Shown: piece after piece, positions 36,519 through 44,966 of the stretch
Numbering within the stretch: the stretch's first letter is position 1
How the letters are laid out: every line of letters starts with the position of its first letter
Source: Afipia sp. Root123D2
GTDB taxonomy: Bacteria; Pseudomonadota; Alphaproteobacteria; Rhizobiales; Xanthobacteraceae
Direction: 5' to 3'
DNA length: 64,000 nt
Assembly (NCBI RefSeq): GCF_001425835.1
Contig: NZ_LMDP01000002.1
Span: 652,828-716,827 of the forward strand
Made by a program: the position numbers and the translations under genes
Notes under the pieces: model-generated
The model's input: only the letters and a program-made list of their open reading frames with translations
Told to the model about the DNA's origin: nothing
The model's database searches: none

Positions 36519-37610
36519 ATGGAGCCTTTGCAGACACTGCCGGAGGCTGGCAGATCCTTTTCTGACAAGAATGCGCCTACTCTCGGCGACAAAGTCCGGT
36601 TTCTCAGCTGCCCGGCGACGTATTCATTCGCCCCCGGGCAAGTGGTGGCACGCGAGACCCACATGTCCTGGGTCTTCATGGCCGGCGAACGCGTATACAA
36701 GCTCAAAAAGCCGGTTCGCTTCCCCTATCTCGATTTTTCAACTGTGGATCGGCGCGCGGCGGCGTGCCGCGCAGAATATCTGCTGAACCGGCGGCTCGCT
36801 CCCGACATCTATCTGGATGTCGTTCCGCTGACGCTATCACCATCAGGTCTCACGATCGCCGGCGACGGGCCTGCCGTGGATTGGCTGGTGGTCATGCGAC
36901 GGCTGGAGGAGAACGAAACTCTCGAAGCGGCGTTGCGCGGGGGCTGGCTGAAGCCTTTGCAGCTTGATCGACTCGCGGCAACGCTCGGGGCATTTTACCT
37001 GCATGCGCGTCGGGTCCAGCTCGAACCCGAGCAGTATCTTGTCTCATGGCAGAAGGCGCTCGGCGATAATTGCCGGGTGCTGCTCGATGCCGGCCTCGAC
37101 CTTCCTCAAGGCGCGGTGGAGAGGATCGCTCAAGTCCAGCGTTGCTTTGCCGCAAAACGTTCCGCCGTGCTGTTTGAGAGAATTCACCGGCGGCGGTTCG
37201 TTGATGCCCACGGCGATCTTCGCCCCGAGCACATCTGGCTGCGCGAGCCCGTAACGATCATCGACTGTCTGGAATTCGACGCAAAACTGCGGGCGCTCGA
37301 TCCGCTTGACGAAATCGCTTTCCTGCATCTTGAATGCGAACGTCTCGGCGGTCTATGGGCTGCCGAGCGGATCAGGCGACGGCTCGCGCGCGCCCTGGAT
37401 GACGACGCCGGCAGCGGACTTTTTCTTTTCTATCGAAGTCATCGGGCGATGCTGCGCGCGCGCCTGTCGATCGCCCATCTGCTCGACGTAAATCCTCGCA
37501 CGCCGGAGAAATGGCCCCGCCTCGCCCGAATCTATCTAAAACTTGCCGCAGCCGATGCCGCGCGCCTCGAGCGTATTCTCGGCAGCCGACGCAAGGTGCA
37601 GCAGCGCTAA
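36519..37610 (+). CDS. Aminoglycoside-phosphotransferase/kinase-like protein
   Basis: 363 residues resembling the N-terminal part of the bifunctional aminoglycoside phosphotransferase/ATP-binding family. MSWVFMAGERVYKLKKPVRF contains the nucleotide-binding Lys strand, FVDAHGDLRPEHIWL the catalytic loop and IIDCLEFDAKLR the metal-binding Asp region. The P-loop NTPase half found in longer relatives is absent, and the frame ends naturally at QQR, so this is a single-domain version. Substrate unknown; antibiotic resistance is not implied. ATG at 36519 follows an in-frame TTG at 36516. Confidence 0.8.
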   Translation: MEPLQTLPEAGRSFSDKNAPTLGDKVRFLSCPATYSFAPGQVVARETHMSWVFMAGERVYKLKKPVRFPYLDFSTVDRRAAACRAEYLLNRRLAPDIYLDVVPLTLSPSGLTIAGDGPAVDWLVVMRRLEENETLEAALRGGWLKPLQLDRLAATLGAFYLHARRVQLEPEQYLVSWQKALGDNCRVLLDAGLDLPQGAVERIAQVQRCFAAKRSAVLFERIHRRRFVDAHGDLRPEHIWLREPVTIIDCLEFDAKLRALDPLDEIAFLHLECERLGGLWAAERIRRRLARALDDDAGSGLFLFYRSHRAMLRARLSIAHLLDVNPRTPEKWPRLARIYLKLAAADAARLERILGSRRKVQQR

Positions 37611-37623
37611 GTCTCACGCAATT

Positions 37624-38649
37624 TCAAAATACCAGAAGATCGGTGAGCGGCTTGTCCTCGTGGAGCCGACGGATCGCCTCGGCCAGCAATGGCGCGGCTG
37701 GCACAATGTCGAGTTTGTCGCGCACCGGGCCAGCCGGAAGACGGAATGGCGGGACGGCGTCGGTGGCAATGATGCGATCGATGGCTGGATCGGCAAGTGC
37801 CGTTTCGGCCCCCTCCATGAAAAGTCCATAAGCAACGCATGCCAGGATTCGCCGGGCGCCATGGGCTCGCGCGGCGCGCGCCGCCCGCACCAGTGTGCCA
37901 CCGGTACTGATGAGGTCGTCGACGATGATGCAGGTGGCGTCGGCGACGTCGCCGACGAACAGGTCGCCAGAGACAACCCCCGCGCTGCGATGTTTTTCCG
38001 CAAACGCCTTGCCGACCGGCCGGCCCAGCACGGTTTCCAGCGCTTCGCGCAGCAGGTCCGCGCGCTTACCGCCACCCAAATCCGGCGAGACGACGCAAAG
38101 AGGCTCGTTGCCAACGGCTGTCTTGATCGCATCGATCAGCAGCGGCGCCGCCGTCAACGCCACTGCGCGGCAGCGAAATGCATTCTCAAAGGCGGCCTCG
38201 TTGTGTACTTCGAGCGTCACCACGGCATCGCAGCCGATCGCCTCGAAAAGTACCGCCACATAGCGCGTCGTCACCGGATCGTTGGCCTTGGTGCGACGAT
38301 CTTTTCGCGCATAGCAGAGGTAAGGCGCGATCGCGGTCACGCGCCTGGCACCGGCGTCTTTCAGCGCTCCAATGAAGAACAGCAGCCGGCAGAGCTTGTC
38401 GTTGGCGCTTTGGTCGGGGCCACCGTGAAGGCTATGGATCACGTAGATGTCAGCATCGGCAACGGGATCGAGTGGTCTCACCTTGTGTTCGCCGTCTTCG
38501 AAATCCCGCTCCTCATGTGCGCTGAGGGGGTGCGCCAGCAGTCTGCTAATATCGCGCCCGAGATCAGCGGTTCCGTTCAAAGCGAATAATCGTAGATGGC
38601 GACTTGCAACCGGCCCAACGGCGGAAGGCGACCAAATCTGACTTGGCAT
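37624..38649 (-). CDS. Ribose-phosphate diphosphokinase paralogue (PRPP synthetase-like)
   Basis: 341 residues. FEDGEHKVRP, the catalytic flexible-loop region PYLCYARKDRRTKANDP, VVTLEVHN, and the PRPP loop CIIVDDLISTGGTLV are recognisable, as are paired SPDLGGGKRADLL residues. It differs from the housekeeping Prs (KPRR-type loops reduced), so it is probably an accessory PRPP synthetase. It ends 13 nt from the convergent kinase-like gene. Accessory Prs genes of this form recur in stress-type clusters next to phosphoribosyltransferases, which matches this neighbourhood. Confidence 0.88.
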   Translation of the reverse strand: MPSQIWSPSAVGPVASRHLRLFALNGTADLGRDISRLLAHPLSAHEERDFEDGEHKVRPLDPVADADIYVIHSLHGGPDQSANDKLCRLLFFIGALKDAGARRVTAIAPYLCYARKDRRTKANDPVTTRYVAVLFEAIGCDAVVTLEVHNEAAFENAFRCRAVALTAAPLLIDAIKTAVGNEPLCVVSPDLGGGKRADLLREALETVLGRPVGKAFAEKHRSAGVVSGDLFVGDVADATCIIVDDLISTGGTLVRAARAARAHGARRILACVAYGLFMEGAETALADPAIDRIIATDAVPPFRLPAGPVRDKLDIVPAAPLLAEAIRRLHEDKPLTDLLVF

Positions 38650-38758
38650 CGCGACGGGCCTCCCTGATTTGAGAAAACCTAAACCGTTGGGTCGAATGAT
38701 TTCTTGACCTGGCTCAACACCACCCCGGCACTTTCAAAACATCGACCGTTGAGGAGGC

Positions 38759-40465
38759 TCACCGCTTCAGCAGCTTGCGCAATTTCTCCAGCGGCCTTGT
38801 ATTCAGCACGTCGTCTGCCGTGAGCCAGGCGCGCCGCGCCTGATCGATTCCGAACCGCATGTACTGGAAAGCATCGATCGAATGCGAATCGGTCGAGACC
38901 GCGAGCTTTACCCCGGCGAGCTTAGCGGCGTGAGCATGAAAATCGTTCAGATCGAGACGATCCGGCTCCGAATTGAGCTCGAGGTAGCAGCCGGTCTTAA
39001 GCGCCGCCGAGATCACGGCATCCATATCGATAGCGTAGGGGTCGCGCTCGCCGATCAGGCGCCCGGTCGGATGCGCAAGGATAGTCACATGGCGGTTCTC
39101 CAGGGCACGGACGACGCGATCGGTCTGTGCCTGGCGCGGCAGGTCAAAATGCGAATGCACAGCGGCCACCACAACATCCAGCTTCGCCAGGCTTGAATCC
39201 GGCAGGTCGAGACTGCCATCCCGGAGGATATCGACCTCGATACCCTTGAGGATCGTGAAGTTCTTGAACTTCTCGTTAAGCCGGTCGATTTCGTGGATTT
39301 GGCGGGCCAAACGCGCCGGATCGAGACCATGCGCCATGGCGACACGCCGGCTGTGATCGGTCAGGGCGATGTATTCGTAGCCCTGCGCCTGCGCCGCTTC
39401 TGCCATCCCTGCGATGGGGACCGTGCCGTCGGTCCAATCGGAGTGCACGTGAAGGTCGCCTCGTACATCGGAAAGTTTTACAAGTGTGGGCAGCCTGCCG
39501 GCCCGCGACGCCGCGACCTCCCCGCGATCCTCACGCAACTCCGGCGGGATGAATGCCAGCCCGAGCTTTTCATAGACATCTTTCTCCGTGGCGCCGGCGA
39601 TCCGTCGTTTGCCGGAGAACAATCCGTATTCGTTCAGCTTCCAACCGTGCTGGTTGGCGAGACCGCGCAGCGCAATGTTGTGAGCTTTCGAGCCCGTGAA
39701 ATACAGCAGCGCCGCGCCGTAGCTTTCTTCCGGCACCGCGCGAACATCGACCTGTAGACCGGAACGCAGCATCACGGTGGTGCGCGTTGGCCCGTGAGCG
39801 ACAACCTGTGCGACATTTTCGTACTCGACCAGCCTGTTTCCGACCGCCGCGCCGTTCTTCGCGGTTACCAGCACATCAAGATCACCGACCGTGTCGCGGC
39901 GCCGGCGATAGCTGCCGGCGACCACGGCGCGCCCGCTGCCGCGTAGAAAGGCCACCAACGCTTCGGCCTCGGCTTCGGCCACCGAGAGCTTGAACCGCTT
40001 GGGGGCCTGGGGCCTTTCCAGCGCACCGAGCAGTTTCTTCTCGATCCCAGGGCCGAAGCCGCGGAGCTCGCGCAATCGGCCGGCCTTGATGACCTGGCGA
40101 AGATCTTTCAGGGTACGCGCCTTGAGTTTGTCGTAGAGCAGCTTGATGCGCTTCGGTCCGAGCCCGGGAAGCGCAGCGATATCACCGAGTTCGCCGGGCA
40201 ATTTCCGTTTCAGCATATCGAGCAGATCGAAATGCCCGGTCTTGACGATATCGGCGATCTTGCCAGCGAGATCCTTGCCGATCCCCGGCAACTCCGACAA
40301 ATCGCTTCCGGACTCCAGCAGGCTCGTGACCGCCTTTGGCAGGCCTTCGATCTCGCGCGTAGCACGGCGGTAGGCGCGCACGCGAAACTGGTTCTCTCCG
40401 CCAATCTCAAGGAGTTCGGCAGCCTGGTCGAACATGGCGGCGATTTCCGCGTTCTGCACGGGCAT
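38759..40465 (-). CDS. polX: DNA polymerase/3'-5' exonuclease PolX
   Basis: 568 residues from MPVQNAEIAAMF (40465); the frame extends 25 codons further (40540) with poor conservation. Order of parts: helix-hairpin-helix DNA-binding segments (LPGIGKDLAGKIADIV, LPGLGPKRIKLLYDKL), pol-beta-like nucleotidyltransferase (GSYRRRRDTVGDLDVLV with catalytic Asp residues), and a C-terminal PHP domain (GDLHVHSDWTDG, TDHSRRVAMAHGL, VSTDSHSID) giving metal-dependent 3'-5' exonuclease activity. It acts in gap-filling base excision repair and is complete. No obvious Shine-Dalgarno sequence marks either start. Confidence 0.95.
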   Translation of the reverse strand: MPVQNAEIAAMFDQAAELLEIGGENQFRVRAYRRATREIEGLPKAVTSLLESGSDLSELPGIGKDLAGKIADIVKTGHFDLLDMLKRKLPGELGDIAALPGLGPKRIKLLYDKLKARTLKDLRQVIKAGRLRELRGFGPGIEKKLLGALERPQAPKRFKLSVAEAEAEALVAFLRGSGRAVVAGSYRRRRDTVGDLDVLVTAKNGAAVGNRLVEYENVAQVVAHGPTRTTVMLRSGLQVDVRAVPEESYGAALLYFTGSKAHNIALRGLANQHGWKLNEYGLFSGKRRIAGATEKDVYEKLGLAFIPPELREDRGEVAASRAGRLPTLVKLSDVRGDLHVHSDWTDGTVPIAGMAEAAQAQGYEYIALTDHSRRVAMAHGLDPARLARQIHEIDRLNEKFKNFTILKGIEVDILRDGSLDLPDSSLAKLDVVVAAVHSHFDLPRQAQTDRVVRALENRHVTILAHPTGRLIGERDPYAIDMDAVISAALKTGCYLELNSEPDRLDLNDFHAHAAKLAGVKLAVSTDSHSIDAFQYMRFGIDQARRAWLTADDVLNTRPLEKLRKLLKR

Positions 40466-40785
40466 ATTCGAATGGTCCAGGAAGGTCGCAATTCGCGCTT
40501 GTAAAATATCGCATCGCTCACAACGCCCGGATTGATTCAAATCAGCATCTGCCGGGGGTGCACACCTGCGCGATCATTTTCATTCGCCTCGATGCGTCCG
40601 GGAAAACGGCCGGACGACATCGTCGCACGGTCAATTCATATTTGGCTTTCGTGAGAACGATCGTCGTCCTCGTGATCGAGGATGCTTGCCGCAGCATCGA
40701 TGTTGGCGGGTCGGCGGACACAGCGCGATCCGCTTACCAAGGCCTCGGCATTCAATCCATCACAGCCGGCGACTTCGCGTAACTG
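40466..40785. other. Intergenic stretch, possibly decayed coding sequence
   Basis: Between polX and the BON fragment. A plus-strand frame near 40642 reads FVRTIVVLVIEDACRS, which is reminiscent of a response-regulator receiver start but is not followed by receiver motifs. Nothing else is supported. Confidence 0.3.
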
Positions 40786-41052
40786 TTGATTTGTATCAAC
40801 GACGGCAGCGCCTCAAAAAATCCGCTTTCCGATACGACCATCCGGAAACAGATACTATCTCACCTGAAGAAACAGCCGTGGGCGCATACGGCGCTGCTAA
40901 ACGTCACTGTCAATGCGGGCGTCGTGGACCTCTGGGGCGTTGCCGGATCCACAACGGAACGGAAGGCCATCAAGGTTGCCGCTGAATCGGTCCCTGATGT
41001 ATGCGCGGTCAACGACAATCTGATCATCCGTCCCGCCGGCGGATGGCAGTGA
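40786..41052 (+). pseudogene. BON-domain fragment, C-terminal end of a CBS-BON protein
   Basis: 88 codons from a TTG without a visible Shine-Dalgarno sequence. LSDTTIRKQILSHLKKQPWA, VTVNAGVVDLWGVAGSTTER and VPDVCAVNDNLIIRP match the BON domain that ends CBS-CBS-BON proteins of Bradyrhizobium relatives. The two CBS domains that should precede it are not recognisable upstream, so this looks like the surviving tail of a deleted gene. A genuine single-BON protein remains possible. Confidence 0.6.
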
Positions 41053-41113
41053 ACTCGGCTCTGCACAAACTGCCGAAAGTTACTCGGGGAACCGGCAACT
41101 GGTGAACGAGGCA

Positions 41114-41683
41114 TCAGGCCCGCAACCCGTGTTTTTCGAGCAGTTTCACCGTGGTTGCCTGCACGCCCTTTTCGCCGAGTTCATCGGTAAACACGACCCG
41201 GGAGCCGACAGCCAGTTCGGAAAACGCTCCGTCAAGAACGCTGTTGCGGTGGAAATAAATCTCATCCCCATCGCTTGATCGAAGGAATCCGAATTCGCCG
41301 GCGGGGTCCAGCCGCGCCACGGTTCCGACGGGCTGCCCCTCGTGGCTCTTGACCATCCCTGCCATACGCCGCGCCTTATCCTGAAGCCGCCTGCCTGCCC
41401 GCTTGAACGCATCGTTAATGGCAAATAGCAAATCCGAATGTCGCTCATCTTCCTTCGGCGTCCGCCCGATATCGACTTCTCGACCATCCGGTAGCGCCAA
41501 TCGAATATGGATATCGTACTGGCCGCCGGTTTTTTGTCGATTCCCCGGTCCCTTGACGACGATCCGGCACGCTGTAATGCGACCATAGAGCTGTTCAAGC
41601 TTCTTCACATGATCCGCGATCATGGCCTCAACCGCGGGACTGGCAGCCATCTCCTGGAATTCCGTTCGAACTGGCGTTTGCAT
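41114..41683 (-). CDS. HPF/RaiA ribosome-hibernation domain fused to a cold-shock domain
   Basis: 189 residues. Residues about 3-105 have the HPF/RaiA (S30AE) pattern (VEAMIADHVKKLEQLYGRIT, GGQYDIHIRLALPDGREVDI, DLLFAINDAFKRAGRRLQD). Residues about 118-183 form a cold-shock domain with RNP1-like GEFGFLRSS and RNP2-like DEIYFHRNSVL. The combination suggests a ribosome- or RNA-bound stress protein; in alphaproteobacteria it exists alongside the main HPF. The long HPF dimerisation tail is replaced by the cold-shock domain. It lies between two BON-domain genes. ATG at 41683. Confidence 0.9.
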   Translation of the reverse strand: MQTPVRTEFQEMAASPAVEAMIADHVKKLEQLYGRITACRIVVKGPGNRQKTGGQYDIHIRLALPDGREVDIGRTPKEDERHSDLLFAINDAFKRAGRRLQDKARRMAGMVKSHEGQPVGTVARLDPAGEFGFLRSSDGDEIYFHRNSVLDGAFSELAVGSRVVFTDELGEKGVQATTVKLLEKHGLRA

Positions 41684-41739
41684 TGTTCACTCCTCAATCA
41701 ATCGAGGCGCACACGTGACCATCGGATCTACCGATACTG

Positions 41740-42393
41740 CTACGACTCTACCGTCAACTTATCCTTGACGTTCTTCACACCGGGTGCCGACCAGGCTGCG
41801 TTGCTCACTGAAAACTTCTCGTCCCAGTTTCGAACCTTGCCTTCAAGCAAGACTTCATCGCCGTCCCGAACGGTGACCCGTATGTCCTTGGCTTCGATTT
41901 CGGCTTGCCGTTTCAGGGCCGCTTCGATCTTCCTCTTCACGTTGTCGGGCTTCGCATGCGGCTCAATTTCGATGTTGTTGACGACGCTGCGCACCCCCGA
42001 TAGCCGTCGAATGTCGCGCTCGGCGCTGCTTTTTTGATAGAACCAGTTGACCTTCCCGGTCAAAGTCACGAGGCCGTCCCGAACCGTCACCTGGATTGCA
42101 TTGCTCGGAATGACACTGTCCCACGACAGCACATTGATAGCGCGCTTAGCGACCTCATCGTCGGCCATTTTTTTATCCGAAGAATTGCGTACTTCGATCT
42201 CATCCGCGATTCCATGTACGCCCCTAACCCGACGCACCGCAGATAGTGCCGCCAGCTTCTGCGCATAGCTGCCGACATGTCCTGTAAGGGTTACAACGTC
42301 CTGATCCACGGCCACGCCAATATGAACCGGGTCGACGATGGGTTCGTAAGCAAGCTCGTCCAGGATATCGTCGCGCAGTTTCAGTTCGTTCAT
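41740..42393 (-). CDS. Triple BON-domain protein (OsmY-like)
   Basis: 217 residues from the ATG at 42393, which has AGGAGG 7 nt upstream; the frame runs on to 42471 but without a ribosome site. Three BON repeats follow each other at about 3-70, 78-145 and 150-217, each with the V-x-V-x-x-G-x-V-x-L-x-G motif (VDQDVVTLTGHVGSY, VRDGLVTLTGKVNWF, VRDGDEVLLEGKVRNW). Unlike E. coli OsmY there is no signal peptide, so the protein is probably cytoplasmic. Such proteins are induced by osmotic or envelope stress in relatives; direct function is unknown. Confidence 0.9.
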   Translation of the reverse strand: MNELKLRDDILDELAYEPIVDPVHIGVAVDQDVVTLTGHVGSYAQKLAALSAVRRVRGVHGIADEIEVRNSSDKKMADDEVAKRAINVLSWDSVIPSNAIQVTVRDGLVTLTGKVNWFYQKSSAERDIRRLSGVRSVVNNIEIEPHAKPDNVKRKIEAALKRQAEIEAKDIRVTVRDGDEVLLEGKVRNWDEKFSVSNAAWSAPGVKNVKDKLTVES

Positions 42394-42577
42394 GATCTGC
42401 CTCCTGAGCGCCGGATAATTACCAACCAAAGATTGCCCAACCTCGCCGGCAGGATTGTTGATGCAGGTCAAGGCAGGTCGAACGTTTCAGGCCGAACTTT
42501 CATAAGAGTCGATCGGGATCGGCGCGGTCAGCCATGAGTTCAGTAGTCAAAGATTCAACAGGAGGGAGAGCAAATAC

Positions 42578-43001
42578 CTGCCGATATTCAGGAATTTTCT
42601 GGTCGCTACCGATGGTCTGAAAGTGCCGGGCGAGCACTGGATGTGGCAGCCGCAATGGCCAAAGCCGCCCACGGCACCTTGAAGATCGTGACCGTTGGCG
42701 AAAGCCCGGCTGCGCCAGAGCAAACGGATTTTAGGCTCACCAAGACACATACTTCGGATCTCTCCGAGCGACTTCTACAGGAAGCGCAACAACGAGCCGG
42801 CTGGACTGGTGTGAAACCGGTCAAAACTCTTCAGCGGTGGGGCGATCCCGCCGAAGCAATCTTAGATACGATGATACGATTATGGAGGATGCCATCGTGA
42901 TTGGACGGCGAGGCAGCGGACGCCTTTCAAGGCTGCTCCTCGGCAGCGTGTCCCAGAAGCTGACCAGCCTCGCGCCCTGTGCTGTCATTGTCGTGCCATA
43001 G
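42578..43001 (+). pseudogene. Universal stress protein (UspA family), frameshifted twice
   Basis: Three reading frames combine into one UspA domain. PIFRNFLVATDG (about 42581-42615) is followed after a one-base loss by ESAGRALDVAAAMAKAAHG and the long middle part (to about 42890, including GDPAEAILDTM). A second shift near 42890 gives DAIVIGRRGSGRLSRLLLGS and SVSQKLTSLAPCAVIVVP ending at 43001. The likely start codon position reads CTG (42578) where ATG is expected, after a good AGGAGGGAG. With two frameshifts and a damaged start this is a dead gene. Its 3' end overlaps the convergent cfa gene. Confidence 0.85.
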
Positions 43002-44327
43002 CGGATAACCCGTCGTTTCGCCCCCACAGGTTCGAACGGGATTCGCTTCTTTGCTTCTCAGATATGTCTCGTTCTCTGCGATGTAGTCGCGCGTGTTTGG
43101 CACCACGCCTTGTCTCTTTGTCATTTGAATCTGGAAAACCATCATCCCCTCTTCGCGAAACGCCATCTCTGATGAAGCGAGATATAATTCCCACATGCGA
43201 CAGAATCGCTCGTCATAGAGATTCACTACTTCGCCGCGCCGTGCCAAGAACCGCTCGCGCCACGTCTTGAGCGTATCGGCGTAATGCAGGCGCAAGATCT
43301 CGATATCGGTTACCGGGAACCCTGCGCGTTCAATAGCTGGCAGCACCTCCGAGAGAGCGGGAATATAGCCGCCCGGAAAGATGTATTTGGCGAGCCACGG
43401 ATTGGTGATCCCAGGCCCGTCAGAACGGCCGCACGAATGTAGCAAAAAGACGCCGTCGTCAGAGAGCAGCTCATAGCATTTTTTAAAGAATGCGCTGTAA
43501 AAGCCCCGACCGACATGCTCGAACATTCCGACCGACACAATGCGGTCGTAGACTCGATGAAGGTCGCGATAATCCTTGAGGAGAAACTGGATCTTGCCGT
43601 CACATCCAGCATCGCCAGCGCGAGCGCGCGAATACTCTAACTGCTCATCGGACAAAGTTACCCCATCAACCTGCGCACCGCAATTCTCGGCGAGGTAGCA
43701 ACCAAGCCCACCCCATCCCGAACCGATATCGAGAACGCGCCGATCCGGACCCAGCAACAATTTGCCAGCCACGTGCCGCATCTTGGCGCGCTGCGCATCA
43801 TCGAGCGTTTGATCAGGCTTTTCAAAGTAGGCGCAACTATATTGACGGCTGGCATCGAGGAAGATCGAGTAGAGCCTTCCATCCAGGTCGTAGTGATGAG
43901 CAATATTGGCTTTCGCCCTGTTGCGGGAATTGAACTGCTTCAGCCTGCGCCCGATATACCTCAATAGCCACTGAGGCCTTGCCCATAGCGTGGGATTTGC
44001 GGTGCGATCCTGTGAGAGCAGCATTGCCAGCAGGCCAGCAAGCGATCCCCGTTCGAGGACGATTTCGCCGTCCACGTATAGCTCGGCGAACCTGAGGTCC
44101 GGATCAAGGAGGACAGCCAACTCTGCGGATACCGTCATAAACCGGATCGCCAGCGGCTCTCCAGTCCCATCGCCTACGCGAAAACTCCCGCCGTCGGCAG
44201 TCGATACGCTGAAATCACCAGTATGAACGAACGCACGAAACGCAAGGTGCAGAACGTAGGCGATCATTCGATCCGATATCTCGGATATCGAAGCGGGTAA
44301 CCTTGAGCCAACGAGATTTCGTTTCAA
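42927..44327 (-). CDS. cfa: Cyclopropane-fatty-acyl-phospholipid synthase
   Basis: 466 residues (TTG start at 44327; an ATG at 44267 would give 446). It transfers a methylene group from S-adenosylmethionine to unsaturated membrane acyl chains. SAM-binding VLDIGSGWGGLGCYLAENCG, GVTLSDEQLEYSRARA, DYRDLHRVYDRIVSVGMFEHVG and IFPGGYIPALSEV are diagnostic, and the N-terminal domain (about 20-130) is present. The last 30 or so residues (after ANPVRTCGG) are read antisense through the universal-stress pseudogene and are not family-like, so the original stop may have been lost when that region changed. Confidence 0.93.
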   Translation of the reverse strand: MKRNLVGSRLPASISEISDRMIAYVLHLAFRAFVHTGDFSVSTADGGSFRVGDGTGEPLAIRFMTVSAELAVLLDPDLRFAELYVDGEIVLERGSLAGLLAMLLSQDRTANPTLWARPQWLLRYIGRRLKQFNSRNRAKANIAHHYDLDGRLYSIFLDASRQYSCAYFEKPDQTLDDAQRAKMRHVAGKLLLGPDRRVLDIGSGWGGLGCYLAENCGAQVDGVTLSDEQLEYSRARAGDAGCDGKIQFLLKDYRDLHRVYDRIVSVGMFEHVGRGFYSAFFKKCYELLSDDGVFLLHSCGRSDGPGITNPWLAKYIFPGGYIPALSEVLPAIERAGFPVTDIEILRLHYADTLKTWRERFLARRGEVVNLYDERFCRMWELYLASSEMAFREEGMMVFQIQMTKRQGVVPNTRDYIAENETYLRSKEANPVRTCGGETTGYPLWHDNDSTGREAGQLLGHAAEEQP

Positions 44328-44551
44328 AGGAACACCCGCCTCTTGGTGCTTGATAACAACTGATCATGCCCGCCTTCATTCTGTTTGATGCATATCAAGT
44401 CGCTGCAAGACTGTCGGGTAGCGCGCAGCAGCCACATCGGGACGATGTGCTCGCGAGAACGCGCAGACTTTCCCACCGCTGTGCCGCAGAAGACGCAATT
44501 TGACCACCCTGGATCACCCGCGGTGGTGCCGCGCCGACTGGAGCGATGCAT
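44324..44551 (-). pseudogene. HNH-like zinc-finger protein, N-terminal fragment
   Basis: Within this frame (open up to 44662) NCVFCGTAVGKSARSREHIVPMWLLR resembles the start of HNH-type or CxxC-SREHVIP proteins: a Cys pair followed by a His-rich catalytic-like helix. After about 25 residues the resemblance stops and the frame runs to a stop that overlaps the cfa start. Because the usual 200 or more residues are missing, I treat it as a fragment left by rearrangement. Family assignment is tentative. Confidence 0.35.
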
Positions 44552-44646
44552 ATGAAAATGTCCCAGCTGCCCCCTCGGTTTTTCGGGCTCAAAAACGCGC
44601 GAAAAAATCGAGGCGAAATTCGTCAGCCGTGTCAGAGGGATGTAGG

Positions 44647-44685
44647 ATCGAGTCGTTCTCAAAACGAAATCGAGTCGTTCTCAAA
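44647..44685 (+). repeat. Tandem 17-bp direct repeat
   Basis: ATCGAGTCGTTCTCAAA occurs at 44647-44663 and again at 44669-44685, a period of 22 nt. Confidence 0.8.
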
Positions 44686-44753
44686 GTGTCAGCACATCCC
44701 AGAGAATGCGTGGTGGCTGACGCAGTCATATGCGAACCAGTCTCCGCGAAATT

Positions 44754-44880
44754 TTCCCTGTAACAGGGAATTTTACAGGGAAATCCGCGATTTCGGGCCA
44801 CGATTTGGAGATTGTGATCGTAAAATGGCTGCGCCGCAGCGCTATCTCAGCGAATTCCCTACGCGACTTAACAGGGAAAA
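44754..44880. repeat. CAGGGAA box cluster with a hairpin
   Basis: TTCCCTG-TAA-CAGGGAA (44754-44770) is a perfect 7-bp hairpin. Further ACAGGGAA copies lie at 44775-44782 and 44871-44878, and an inverted AATTCCCT at 44853-44860. A related CCCTG-N4-CAGGG hairpin lies at 29964-29977. Confidence 0.65.
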
Positions 44881-44966
44881 TATCTTACGGATCATAGCAG
44901 CCGCGTCTGACGATGCTTGGCCCACGGCATGGTCAGGGAGAGCTTTTGTTTTGTAGCTCGTTACAG

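Larger units (their letters stand above)
44552..44966. other. Decayed junction with short repeats, no supported gene
   Basis: Contains a 17-bp direct repeat (44647-44663 and 44669-44685) and a cluster of CAGGGAA boxes, then the edge of an IS3-type remnant. ORFs here are short and do not resemble proteins. Confidence 0.5.

Noticed and set aside
40642-40690. Response-regulator-like start FVRTIVVLVIEDA
   Set aside because: Only a dozen residues are similar and no phospho-acceptor or output region follows, so not called as a gene.
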